From Metaruminococcus_A gallistercoris (GTDB lineage Bacteria > Bacillota > Clostridia > Oscillospirales > Ruminococcaceae): a stretch of 64,000 bases of DNA. The stretch lies in NCBI GenBank assembly GCA_904394975.1, contig CAJFNQ010000011.1, forward strand, positions 1 through 64,000. Reading direction: 5' to 3'. The position numbers and the translations under genes are program-made. Under the pieces are notes generated by a model that ran no database searches, was not told where the DNA came from, and saw only the letters and a program-made list of their open reading frames with translations. Below, piece after piece: positions 1-6,228 of this stretch (position 1 is the stretch's first letter; every line of letters begins with the position of its first letter).

Positions 1-311
1 CGGCTCTGGATGTTCATCAGGATTATTCCAATTGATTCTATGGTCGTGTGGATTTGAATGCTTATCGCTCCGACCATGATCTGTTTCATGACGCTCTATT
101 TCTGCTCTGCCGCTATCACCAATTTTTGTTTTGAATATTTCACCATTCTTCATTAGAGTCGTTTTGATTTCACCAGGACTGCCTAAAAATCGCTGGTCCT
201 GTGGTTTATTCGGGTTTGGTCTCCATTTCCCGCCATAGGCACTTCAGCCGCCTTTTCCAATCCGATAGGGTGCTATTGCATCACAATCACTATTCAATGT
301 GCCTCCAATCA
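1..311 (-). pseudogene. orphan C-terminal module of the neighbouring DUF4417-type gene, broken by an in-frame TGA
   Basis: Reading the minus strand gives a peptide colinear with the middle and C-terminal part of the gene at 344-1696. Shared blocks include DAIAPYRIGKGG, AYGGKW, PGEIK and HSNPHDHRINW. The copy has no start of its own. Where the intact gene reads GGGS, this copy reads GG-stop-S (TGA at about 243-245). It lies directly downstream of the intact gene and continues past the left window edge, so its true 3' end is unknown. The layout resembles the displaced C-terminal cassettes found behind polymorphic-toxin genes. That functional reading is inference; the duplication and the stop codon are seen directly. 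Confidence 0.8.
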
Positions 312-343
312 ACGGTTTGCACACAGCAAACAAGACTTTTGTC

Positions 344-1696
344 CTAAATTGATCGAGAAATAACAGTTACTTTGGTAATCACATCACGCAGGCGATCGTT
401 TCCGACCATATATTCAAGAACATCATCTGGTGTGCTACACATTTTTTCGCAATTCCCGTCAACGCGAGCAATACAATATCCACTGTCAGAAAAACACACA
501 CCATATACGATGCCGTTCCAGCTAAAGACAGGCTCACCACCACGTATAATGCATTCTTTAAATTCTGATATTGTATTAAACTTGTTATCCTCGTATGGAT
601 TAAAACTGTAATTCATAATCATATCTCCAAATGCTTTAAATTCAGGAGCACCGTCTGGATATTCATCCGGCCAATAATTCACATGAGGCTTTTCAAAATT
701 TGGAACACCATACCTTGGAGCTTCCCAGTTTATTTTATGGTCATGTGGATTGGAGTGATATTTGGGATTGGGTGAAGTGGTATAATGTCTTTCGGCAACT
801 GCTTTTCCGTCTTTTCCGATTTTTGTTTCGATTTTAGTTCCATCTTTTGCATAGGTAATTTTAATTTCACCCGGTTTTCCAATGAAACGCTCATCTTCCG
901 GTTTAGAGGGCTTCCATTTCCCACCGTATGCACTTCCACCGCCTTTTCCAATCCGATAAGGTGCTATTGCATCATAATCACTGCTCCATGTGCCTCCAAT
1001 TTTAAAAGCTTCCAAATCTTCACGCCGGAAACCGCGCTCATGACTCATATACCGCCAAGAACTGCGTTCATAATCCACATAGATAATATTGCCCTGCATT
1101 TCAGGAAACGGTGTATGATAACAGATGATTTTTTCCGGCTCAATACGCTGCAACATCTCGTTGTAGCCGGCCATGAACCATTCTTTCTGATCCCGGCGGT
1201 TATCATGCTCAGATGCCATATAGGTAGAGACAGCAACAATGCTTCCTTTTTCGATTCCTTCAAAGCAGAAATCGAATGTAGACTCATCACCCCAGTTGAC
1301 GGTAGGAATCACCCGTATTCCCTTGGATGCCCAGTAGGCTCCGCACCAGCGATTACGGAATACATTGTAAAGCTGCATGACTGGCGCCATTTCCAGATAC
1401 ATGCTGAAATCCGGAGACAGCACTGCACGGTACCGGGACAGCTTTTCAATGTCATTGTCCGGATTTTTCCAGACCCGCTCAAAGCGATAGTCATAAAGGA
1501 AGAAATGAACCATACGGTTAAGGTGATACCGATCTTCCAAATGCGTCTTGTCAAACCCAATCAACAAAAGATCATCAAAGTCCCCTGACTTTTCCTGAAA
1601 CTTGGGAATCACAGGGATTTTCAGCTTCCCTTGGCCGGGAAACTGATTGCGGAGCAGAGTCTGACTGGTTCGGTAACTGTAATTTTCTTCGGTCAT
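344..1696 (-). CDS. DUF4417-like protein with histidine-rich C-terminal module
   Basis: A 450-residue protein. Residues ~30-220 resemble the DUF4417 family, which is common in phages and mobile elements of Firmicutes; the function is unknown. Conserved-looking parts include RYRAVLSPDFSMY, NRWCGAYWASKGIRVIPTVNWG and the STYMASEHDNRRDQKEWFMAGY stretch. Residues ~240-330 form a glycine- and histidine-rich module with YRIGKGGGSAYGGKW and NPHDHKINW, reminiscent of polymorphic-toxin C-termini. The last ~80 residues form a further small domain with the FSWNGIVYGVCFSDSG segment. ATG at 1696 follows an AGGAGG-type site. No cognate immunity gene is recognised. The module is duplicated downstream at 1-311. 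Toxin activity is only a possibility. Confidence 0.7.
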   Translation of the reverse strand: MTEENYSYRTSQTLLRNQFPGQGKLKIPVIPKFQEKSGDFDDLLLIGFDKTHLEDRYHLNRMVHFFLYDYRFERVWKNPDNDIEKLSRYRAVLSPDFSMYLEMAPVMQLYNVFRNRWCGAYWASKGIRVIPTVNWGDESTFDFCFEGIEKGSIVAVSTYMASEHDNRRDQKEWFMAGYNEMLQRIEPEKIICYHTPFPEMQGNIIYVDYERSSWRYMSHERGFRREDLEAFKIGGTWSSDYDAIAPYRIGKGGGSAYGGKWKPSKPEDERFIGKPGEIKITYAKDGTKIETKIGKDGKAVAERHYTTSPNPKYHSNPHDHKINWEAPRYGVPNFEKPHVNYWPDEYPDGAPEFKAFGDMIMNYSFNPYEDNKFNTISEFKECIIRGGEPVFSWNGIVYGVCFSDSGYCIARVDGNCEKMCSTPDDVLEYMVGNDRLRDVITKVTVISRSI

Positions 1697-1761
1697 ATAA
1701 AACCCTCCTGTATAAAGTAAGGAACAAGTCCTTCTATATACAGGCGTTCAAGGGGCAAAAA

Positions 1762-1779
1762 TTGCACATGTCTGTGCAA
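1762..1779. promoter_or_regulatory. inverted repeat upstream of the DUF4417-like gene
   Basis: TTGCAC-6-GTGCAA is a perfect 6-bp-arm palindrome about 65 bp before the ATG at 1696. It is placed where an activator or repressor could bind. No convincing sigma-A promoter was found around it, so the role is uncertain. Confidence 0.3.
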
Positions 1780-1900
1780 CAATCTGAAAAAATTTACAAA
1801 TGAACAATAAAAATCAGAGCAACTCCAAGGAGCCTTCGTTATCTTCGGAAACGAAAAACGGCACCAATTCAAATGCGGGTATCTTCGTTTTAACAAAAGG

Positions 1901-1937
1901 AAAAAAAGCCTCGAACGCGAAATACGCGTCGAGGCTT
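1901..1937 (-). terminator. intrinsic terminator of tRNA-Pro
   Basis: Directly 3' of the tRNA on the minus strand, a GCCTCGA-CGCG stem with loop AAATA-type sequence closes with CGCG-TCGAGGC and is followed by a run of seven T. Confidence 0.8.
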
Positions 1938-1942
1938 TCGGC

Positions 1943-2019
1943 TGGTCTGAGTGACGGGACTTGAACCCACGGCCTCCACCACCCCAAGGTGGCGCGCTAC
2001 CAAGCTGCGCTACACCCAG
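1943..2019 (-). tRNA. tRNA-Pro (anticodon GGG)
   Basis: Full cloverleaf on the minus strand. The acceptor CTGGGTG pairs with CACTCAG. The anticodon stem CCACC/GGTGG encloses loop TTGGGGT, giving anticodon GGG. The T-arm carries TTCAAGT. The 3' CCA is encoded (1943-1945). A terminator follows at once. Confidence 0.95.
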
Positions 2020-2148
2020 ACATATTGCTGTAAAATTCAGCAGTATTATTATAGCATAACAAAAACGAAAAATCAATGACTGGAAAGGAAATATCTTTAG
2101 CGATGTTTTCACCTGTCTCAGCCGTGAAACATGCATATTATATTGTAT

Positions 2149-2703
2149 TCATTGATTGCCTGAAACATCACATATTGTTCGATATCGCTCACAAATCACA
2201 TCCGCGTTTTTTGACAAATCCTTGGTCCCGTCTAATTTGAGGACCTGGCACCGCAAAGAATCCGCCCATTTCGCGTGAAGCGCCGCCATACCGGACTGGT
2301 AATTCGCGACATCATCAAGAAAACGTTGATGGGATTCGTACATATCTCCTCCCTTTTGAATTCGTTCTCCGAATTTTTCATACTCCCGTTGATGTACTCT
2401 GGCGACGCATACCTCCACAGGCGCTGTTAAATAGACAGCAAGCACGAAGTAGGGATCAAAATACTCGTGAAAGCTGTTCATAGACCCAGCCATAACAAAC
2501 CGATCCTTCCCGGAAATCGCGTCCATCAACCTATGAATTTTTTCTTCCCGGGAGTACATAACTGAAAAAGGAAGCGCTGTATCTTTCCGCCACAAATAAT
2601 CATCAATATCCACAAACGAAATTTTCAACCGCCGCGCAACCACTTTCCCAAGTGTGGTCTTTCCTGAACCGGAAGATCCGAAAATGAGGATTCCCTGCTT
2701 CAA
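2149..2703 (-). CDS. small P-loop NTP kinase (adenylate/shikimate kinase-like)
   Basis: A 184-residue protein opening with a Walker A motif, GSSGSGKTTLGK, at residues ~9-20. An acidic VDIDDYLW strand follows where nucleotide kinases bind substrate. A central AGSMNSFHEYFDPYF segment and VCVARVHQREYEKFG are compatible with a lid region. Similar proteins are annotated as AAA family ATPases or shikimate-kinase-like kinases; the substrate cannot be told from the sequence. It is a single gene between tRNA-Pro and the displaced tRNA-Leu end, so it belongs to the chromosome rather than to the element next door. Confidence 0.7.
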   Translation of the reverse strand: MKQGILIFGSSGSGKTTLGKVVARRLKISFVDIDDYLWRKDTALPFSVMYSREEKIHRLMDAISGKDRFVMAGSMNSFHEYFDPYFVLAVYLTAPVEVCVARVHQREYEKFGERIQKGGDMYESHQRFLDDVANYQSGMAALHAKWADSLRCQVLKLDGTKDLSKNADVICERYRTICDVSGNQ

Positions 2704-2780
2704 TGTAATCCCCCTTTATAAAAATCGATTTCCGATTTTTACCGGAACGTGATGATAGTGCTTAATAACAACGTCGAAAA

Positions 2781-2814
2781 ATAAAGAAAGGGCAAGTTCT
2801 TTAAGAACTTACCC
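2781..2814 (-). terminator. original tRNA-Leu terminator, displaced by the element
   Basis: A 12-bp stem (GGGCAAGTTCTT side at 2790-2801, AAGAACTTACCC at 2803-2814, one mismatch) is followed on the minus strand by TTTCTTTATTTTT. It sits immediately 3' of the truncated tRNA-Leu end (2814-2842), as a tRNA terminator would. The intact tRNA is now 5.5 kb away. Confidence 0.75.
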
Positions 2815-2842
2815 TTGGTGCGAGTGACGGGACTTGAACCCG
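2814..2842. repeat. attachment-site repeat (distal copy; 3' end of tRNA-Leu)
   Basis: 29 bp identical to 8308-8336. It corresponds to the 3' end of tRNA-Leu(GAG): the CCA, the acceptor strand and part of the T-arm, including GGTGCGAGTGACGGGACTTG. The rest of the tRNA is absent here. This is the usual signature of site-specific integration into a tRNA 3' end. Confidence 0.9.
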
Positions 2843-2932
2843 AAAAAATTCGTTTTGCAGAGCCTTGCAAAGTTCAAAAAAGCCCATTATATCGCGGTTT
2901 TTTCATTTTTGATGATGGTAAAATATGGTATC

Positions 2933-2996
2933 TTGGTGTTTGTTTTTGCGCGAATAAACACCAAATAAACACCAAATAAACACCAAACAAACACCA
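2933..2996. repeat. left-end 11-bp arm-type repeats
   Basis: Four tandem units of AATAAACACCA (the last is AACAAACACCA) occupy 2953-2996. An inverted copy of the core, TTGGTGTTTGTTT, lies at 2933-2945. The same unit occurs twice near the other end (8219-8240). Repeats shared by both termini of an integrative element are typical integrase arm-binding or directionality-factor sites. Confidence 0.8.
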
Positions 2997-3000
2997 AATT

Positions 3001-3273
3001 TCAGCACGCTTGCCCCCGCTCTCCCGCTCTTTTTTCCAGTTCGTGAAACAGTTCCCTTACTTCATAGATGTAGTCGGAAAGACAGTGTGAAGTAGTCTGC
3101 ATTTGATGGTAGTTGCACTCTAACTCCAACCTGTCCGGCTCTGAACGGTCAAAATTTTGCCCCATGATGTTAGACAATCCGCAGATGGTTTCTAATTTGC
3201 ACGAGATGTTGTCATACAAGTCTTCCGTATTAGTCTTTTTAACCGCTTCTGCCATGGCTTCATAATAATACAT
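3001..3273 (-). CDS. hypothetical element protein, 90 aa
   Basis: Not recognised. The protein is helical and acidic (ETICGLSNIMGQNF and YIYEVRELFHELEKRAGE segments) with a low-complexity start. The ATG at 3273 follows an AGGGGGAAATC-type site and overlaps the stop of the upstream gene (TAATG), which indicates translational coupling. Its stop codon lies right beside the arm repeats at the element end. The resemblance to small phage or plasmid accessory proteins is only general. Confidence 0.6.
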   Translation of the reverse strand: MYYYEAMAEAVKKTNTEDLYDNISCKLETICGLSNIMGQNFDRSEPDRLELECNYHQMQTTSHCLSDYIYEVRELFHELEKRAGERGQAC

Positions 3274-3476
3274 TACGATTTCCCCCTATTGATTATTGGT
3301 TTTAAAAATGTTGCAATATTCTTTGCCAGGTCTGCAGCATACTGCGGCGTAAACCCGGCACGGTACATTCCCCGGAAGTCGATCACCGCAAACCGGTTTT
3401 CCCATCCGGCGATCATGTTCACCGGCCACTGGTCAAGCGCAGTATAAACAGATTCCAGCCAATTTTTGTAATTCAT
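3273..3476 (-). CDS. hypothetical element protein, 67 aa
   Basis: A small protein with MNYKNWLESVYTALDQWP at the start and a C-terminal GFTPQYAADLAKNIATFLKP helix pair. The frame is open much further upstream, but that part overlaps the predicted small RNA at 3534-3604 and has no ribosome site. I therefore use the internal ATG at 3476; TTG at 3485 is an alternative. It is coupled to the next gene by a one-base stop/start overlap. Function unknown. Confidence 0.5.
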   Translation of the reverse strand: MNYKNWLESVYTALDQWPVNMIAGWENRFAVIDFRGMYRAGFTPQYAADLAKNIATFLKPIINRGKS

Positions 3477-3498
3477 TCGTTCCAACCATATGCCCCCA

Positions 3499-3527
3499 TT
3501 GACAACCACATCGAGCGGGAATATAAT
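3499..3527 (+). promoter_or_regulatory. consensus sigma-A promoter of predicted small RNA A
   Basis: TTGACA (3499-3504), a 17-bp spacer, and TATAAT (3522-3527). Both hexamers are perfect. The spacer holds a GAGCGGGA word. It points away from the leftward gene at 3476, starting about 23 bp from it. Confidence 0.8.
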
Positions 3528-3533
3528 GATTTT

Positions 3534-3604
3534 ATACCCCCGCTTGTGGGTTGTGTGCGGCTCTTGTATCATCCTTTGCACGGTGCTGATACAAGGGCTT
3601 TTTT
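3534..3604 (+). ncRNA. predicted small RNA A (~70 nt)
   Basis: From the consensus promoter at 3499-3527, a transcript would start near 3534. It would end at a 12-bp stem (GCTCTTGTATCA at 3560-3571 with TGATACAAGGGC at 3587-3598) followed by six T. It contains no plausible open frame. It would be antisense to the spacer between two leftward genes. Promoter and terminator are seen; the RNA itself is inferred. Confidence 0.55.
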
Positions 3605-3879
3605 CATGCTTCCACGATGGAAAACCGGCGGCTTTCCGTCTGCTTGGTGAACTGTTGACATAAGTCGGCATAAGCCTTTTTTAGTGCCGTTGTGTCAAGG
3701 CGGTTGGTCTGGACCCTTGTCCAGCGAACCAGAAACGCACCGGCCTTGATTTCCTCGGCTTCCTGCATTTCGCTTTGAATCTCGGCTTTTACCGCCTCGA
3801 TCTGCTGTTCAAGCTGCGCCTTTTGTTCCTCTAAGGCTTTCAGCTTCTTCACACGGTTTACGATCATTCGTTCACTCAT
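3604..3879 (-). CDS. hypothetical coiled-coil element protein, 91 aa
   Basis: The first ~50 residues are a predicted coiled coil (KLKALEEQKAQLEQQIEAVKAEI). A short basic and aromatic segment follows, with FLVRWTRVQTNRLDTTALKKAY near the C-terminus. Proteins of this plan are common in phages and conjugative elements of Clostridia, usually without a known role. ATG at 3879 has an AGGGAGG site. It lies in the leftward group with the genes at 3885 and 3273. The 3' end abuts the terminator hairpin of small RNA A. Confidence 0.65.
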   Translation of the reverse strand: MSERMIVNRVKKLKALEEQKAQLEQQIEAVKAEIQSEMQEAEEIKAGAFLVRWTRVQTNRLDTTALKKAYADLCQQFTKQTESRRFSIVEA

Positions 3880-3884
3880 AGCTT

Positions 3885-4067
3885 TTAGTCCTCCCTCATT
3901 TTGATTCCTAACATTGGCACCGGGTTCCCGCTCCCGTCTTTTTCATATCCGATAATTGGGAACAGTGCCGGCGGCGTGCTTCCTATCGGTTTCAGTCCGT
4001 AAGCCTCCGCCACGCTTGGCAAATACAGTTCTAAGTACTCTTTGCCATCAATAGTTATGTGTTTCAT
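3885..4067 (-). CDS. hypothetical element protein, 60 aa
   Basis: A short protein beginning MKHITIDGKEYLELYLPS, with a PIIGYEKDGSGNPVPMLGIK C-terminus. The beta-hairpin-like start suggests a small DNA- or protein-binding fold, but no family was recognised. The frame continues upstream to 4094, but ATG at 4067 has the AAAGGAG site at proper spacing and is preferred. It is the first gene of the leftward group driven from the operator region at 4219-4310. Confidence 0.6.
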   Translation of the reverse strand: MKHITIDGKEYLELYLPSVAEAYGLKPIGSTPPALFPIIGYEKDGSGNPVPMLGIKMRED

Positions 4068-4214
4068 TGGCTCATCTCCTTTCCCGGGAACCACAGGCGG
4101 CGGGTGGCGTTAAGTTTATCAACTCATCTCAGCAGTCTTTCTTATCCGTTCCCGCTCTTGCGTCCTGTCTCACCCTTTCGGGCTTTAAGTGTTCGCCTGT
4201 CGTTCCCTTGACTA
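4068..4214 (-). other. structured 5' leader of the leftward element operon
   Basis: About 145 nt lie between the predicted start of the leftward transcript (~4214) and the first ATG. On the minus strand it holds a CCCGAAAGGG hairpin, a GGACGCAAGAGC stretch and a GAGCGGGA word. No complete known riboswitch was matched. Confidence 0.3.
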
Positions 4215-4221
4215 TGGTTAT

Positions 4222-4250
4222 ATTATAGCACATTGCGCAATGTATGTATA
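4222..4250 (-). promoter_or_regulatory. leftward promoter of the element operon
   Basis: On the minus strand, TATACA (4245-4250), a 17-bp spacer, and TATAAT (4222-4227). Operator palindrome 1 (4230-4243) lies between the two hexamers, so binding there should block this promoter. Confidence 0.55.
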
Positions 4251-4309
4251 TACGCATATTGCACAATGTTCCTGTTGCTTATTTGTTTATTTCGCACATT
4301 GCGTAATGT
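4230..4309. promoter_or_regulatory. three 14-bp operator palindromes between divergent promoters
   Basis: ACATTGCGCAATGT (4230-4243), ATATTGCACAATGT (4256-4269) and ACATTGCGTAATGT (4296-4309). Site 1 falls inside the leftward promoter and site 3 covers the rightward -35 box. The adjacent ribbon-helix-helix gene is the obvious candidate binder, and RHH proteins typically repress their own promoter from such short palindromes. Confidence 0.75.
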
Positions 4310-4327
4310 TCTAACTTGTGGTATAGT
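4299..4327 (+). promoter_or_regulatory. rightward promoter of the RHH gene
   Basis: TTGCGT (4299-4304), a 17-bp spacer, and TATAGT (4322-4327). The -35 box is inside operator 3. Confidence 0.65.
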
Positions 4328-4355
4328 ATAAGTGTAGAAATAGGGGGTGCAGATT

Positions 4356-4562
4356 ATGGCTTTCAAGGATAAAGAAAAGGCCATCAAATACAATAATGAA
4401 TTTAACAAAAGTGCCTATGACCGAATCAATCTGGCCGTTCCAAAAGGGGAAAAAGACAAAATAAAATCCCATGCAGAAAGCAGGGGCGAAAGCGTGAACG
4501 GATTTATCAAGCGCGCTATTGATGAGACGATGGAGCGAGACAACGCGGAGGGAAAGCAATGA
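4356..4562 (+). CDS. ribbon-helix-helix DNA-binding protein (Arc-like)
   Basis: A 68-residue basic protein. The N-terminal SAYDRINLAVPKGEKDKIKSH segment is the beta strand and first helix of an Arc/MetJ-type RHH fold. The ESVNGFIKRAIDETM segment is the second helix, a common signature in small Firmicute RHH proteins. AGGGGG at 4342-4346 gives correct spacing to ATG 4356, so the in-frame GTG at 4347, which touches that site, is rejected. It overlaps the next gene by four bases (ATGA). Likely an autorepressor through the three upstream palindromes, and possibly an antitoxin if its partner is a toxin. Confidence 0.8.
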   Translation: MAFKDKEKAIKYNNEFNKSAYDRINLAVPKGEKDKIKSHAESRGESVNGFIKRAIDETMERDNAEGKQ

Positions 4563-4951
4563 AAATCATCAAATACCCCGATGAACAGTCGGTAAACAAG
4601 GCGATCACTGAGCGGGAGCCTCTCTTGGTTCTGGTGTCGTTTGACGGTGAAACCGTTATCGCAAGCCAGATTGACGAAGCAGTCGAACACCATATACTGC
4701 TGGCAAAAGCCGGGTATAAAAGCACGGATATTGACCGGTATTTCCGTATTGTTGTGGACGAAGAAGCCGCCGACTGGACATTTGTCTGCCCATCGGATTA
4801 TAAAAATATCACCGATAAAACACGGCGAATCGCGGAGTTTTACAAGGACGGTTTTCGGGAAATCTCGTCAGCGCTTCAAGCCATGGGGCTTTATGTTGGA
4901 ATCAACATTCCCAAACGATACCGCAGGCATTTTGACATGATGGCAGAATAG
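4559..4951 (+). CDS. hypothetical protein coupled to the RHH regulator
   Basis: A 130-residue mixed alpha/beta protein with LLVLVSFDGETVIASQIDEA near the start. The middle reads FRIVVDEEAADWTFVCPSDY and the helical C-terminus includes FREISSALQAMGLYVGINIP. The start overlaps the RHH stop in ATGA. Such two-gene overlap with an upstream RHH gene is a common toxin-antitoxin layout. However, no RelE, ParE, PIN or HigB hallmark was seen, so function stays open. The pair is followed by a rightward terminator and faces the sigma-factor gene. Confidence 0.7.
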   Translation: MKIIKYPDEQSVNKAITEREPLLVLVSFDGETVIASQIDEAVEHHILLAKAGYKSTDIDRYFRIVVDEEAADWTFVCPSDYKNITDKTRRIAEFYKDGFREISSALQAMGLYVGINIPKRYRRHFDMMAE

Positions 4952-4960
4952 ACAAAGCAA

Positions 4961-4997
4961 AAAGCGGATAGCACATCGGCTCCCCGCTCTTTTTTTG
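4961..4997 (+). terminator. terminator after the RHH gene pair
   Basis: A short AGCGG/CCGCT stem with a 16-nt loop is followed by TCTTTTTTT, 12 bp after the stop at 4951. The stem is weak but the T-run is clear. Confidence 0.5.
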
Positions 4998-5144
4998 TGT
5001 GACTTTTTGCGACAGTTTAATCAGAACACCCATGCAAGGCAATGAGGAATCGCGTACAAGCCCGGTGCGGCATTCAGAGGGTAATTTTACCAGAAGAACA
5101 CAAAGCCCGCCTTTGCGGCTCTTGGCTGTGGCCTGCGCCTCATA

Positions 5145-5921
5145 TCATGCGCGAACCTCTTTTGATGGAAAGGAAAAGCCTTTGCTGATCCGCTCCAACC
5201 GTTCGGCGGTCAACTCGGTTGAACTCGCCCCGCTCGTTTTCCATGCGGAAAGGCTGCTGCGGTATGCGTAACGGTCTATCGTTTCATTGCGGTATGCTTT
5301 CAGAATGCGCAGCCGCTCACCGGTGCGCAGAAGTCGAAAGGCTTTCTGCTCTCTTTGCCGGATGGCCTGTAATGTAACGCCGCATTCCTCGGCAATTTGT
5401 GAAAGTGTTTTCCCGGAATAGTACCGCTCCCGCACCAGTGTTTCACACGCTTCCGGCAGCAGAGACAAAGCACGGTCAAGGCTTATACTTAGCCCTTGGT
5501 TATACACCCGGTGTTCTGCCTGCTCAAAATCCCGCTCCGCGGTTTCATCCGGCAGCATATCGGAAAGGTAAAGATCATCCGCGCCCGGTACTTCTTCGTC
5601 AATGCTTTTGGAATAGTTGAGCGGGACACGTGTCCGCATTCCTGCCAGCGACTGAAACTCATTCTTTAAATGGTGGGAAAGGAATGTCGTAAACCTGTAG
5701 CCACTTTGCGGGTCGAATGCTTCAACCGCCTTTAACATGGCAAAAAAGCCGGCTTGTGAAAGGTCGTCACAGGTTATCCCGGACGCTTCACAGGTTTGTG
5801 AGAAACGGTTATAAAACCGGTTTGCAACACGATATAGCAGCCGCTCGATCTGCTGGTACAGTTCCGGCACCCTTTCCCGCTCTCCCGCTTTGATTTTGAC
5901 TGCCAGTTCCTCATTTGTCAT
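5145..5921 (-). CDS. sigma-70 family sigma factor of the element
   Basis: A 258-residue protein. Region 2 is visible at ~65-115 (DDLSQAGFFAMLKAVEAFDP, then YRFTTFLSHHLKNEF). Region 4 with its helix-turn-helix is at ~175-220 (LSLLPEACETLVRERYYSGK, then TLSQIAEECGVTLQAIRQRE). Orphan sigma factors of this size are common in Clostridia prophages and conjugative elements, where they can drive element genes. ATG at 5921 has an AGGGGAG site 9 bases upstream; the frame open to 5969 has none. The start codon overlaps the -35 box of the divergent small RNA B promoter. A ~50-residue basic tail follows region 4. Confidence 0.85.
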   Translation of the reverse strand: MTNEELAVKIKAGERERVPELYQQIERLLYRVANRFYNRFSQTCEASGITCDDLSQAGFFAMLKAVEAFDPQSGYRFTTFLSHHLKNEFQSLAGMRTRVPLNYSKSIDEEVPGADDLYLSDMLPDETAERDFEQAEHRVYNQGLSISLDRALSLLPEACETLVRERYYSGKTLSQIAEECGVTLQAIRQREQKAFRLLRTGERLRILKAYRNETIDRYAYRSSLSAWKTSGASSTELTAERLERISKGFSFPSKEVRA

Positions 5922-5943
5922 TTTTCCCGCTCCCCTGTATAAT
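5915..5943 (+). promoter_or_regulatory. promoter of predicted small RNA B
   Basis: TTGTCA (5915-5920), a 17-bp spacer, and TATAAT (5938-5943). The -35 box overlaps the ATG of the sigma gene on the other strand, and the spacer contains a reverse GAGCGGGA word. Confidence 0.75.
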
Positions 5944-5949
5944 AGAATC

Positions 5950-6004
5950 AGAGCGGGACAGCTCGCCAATCTCTTCGCGGTCTGGAAACAGGCCGCTTTT
6001 TCTT
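5950..6004 (+). ncRNA. predicted small RNA B (~55 nt)
   Basis: Starts near 5950. It begins with a GAGC-GGGACA-GCTC hairpin (5951-5964) and ends in an 8-bp stem GCGGTCTG/CAGGCCGC with a GAAA tetraloop (5977-5996) and a T-tract. The 5' hairpin is nearly the same as one next to small RNA C. It could also act as an attenuator for anything transcribed from 6007 onward. Confidence 0.55.
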
Positions 6005-6006
6005 TT

Positions 6007-6177
6007 ATGTCTAGGCTTAATATGGAAGCAACTATAGAAGCAACTATAGAAGCGACTTTGGAAGTATCTATAGAAATATCTTTGGGTAGTATGTTGGATA
6101 GTGTGTTGGAGTATCTTGCACAGTGTATTGCACAGTGTGTTGCACAGTGTGTTGCACAAAATATGACGCATAAGTGA
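6007..6177 (+). CDS. possible tetrapeptide-repeat microprotein (weakly supported)
   Basis: An open frame of 56 residues whose body is a 4-residue periodicity: EATI, EATI, EATL, EVSI, EISL, then QCIA, QCVA, QCVA. It lies on the 12-bp array at 6025-6156. A 12-bp period keeps any stop-free frame open, so openness is not evidence for coding. The other strand is open too. There is only a weak TAGG site before ATG 6022. It may be a real small helical protein or only DNA repeats. Confidence 0.2.
   Translation: MSRLNMEATIEATIEATLEVSIEISLGSMLDSVLEYLAQCIAQCVAQCVAQNMTHK
6025..6156. repeat. eleven drifting 12-bp repeats
   Basis: Units run from GAAGCAACTATA (6025-6048, two exact copies) through GAAGTATCTATA and GATAGTGTGTTG to CAGTGTGTTGCA (6133-6156, two exact copies). 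The unit length is strictly 12 while the sequence changes gradually, which suggests stepwise duplication. Confidence 0.85.
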
Positions 6178-6228
6178 TCGACTTTTCTTTTATATTTCTT
6201 TTATGTTTCGTTTTGTTTTGTTTATTTA

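Noticed and set aside
1901..1937. Inverted repeat as an insertion-sequence end
   Set aside because: It directly follows tRNA-Pro and has the T-run of a terminator; no transposase is nearby.
2814..2842. A second tRNA-Leu gene
   Set aside because: Only the 3' end is present; no anticodon arm or D-arm, so it is an att remnant.
2933..2996. CRISPR-like array
   Set aside because: The units are 11 bp and directly adjacent with no spacers, and no cas genes are present.
4140..4210. Possible c-di-GMP-I riboswitch because of GGACGCAA on the minus strand
   Set aside because: The remaining conserved blocks of that riboswitch are missing, so the match is only a short word.
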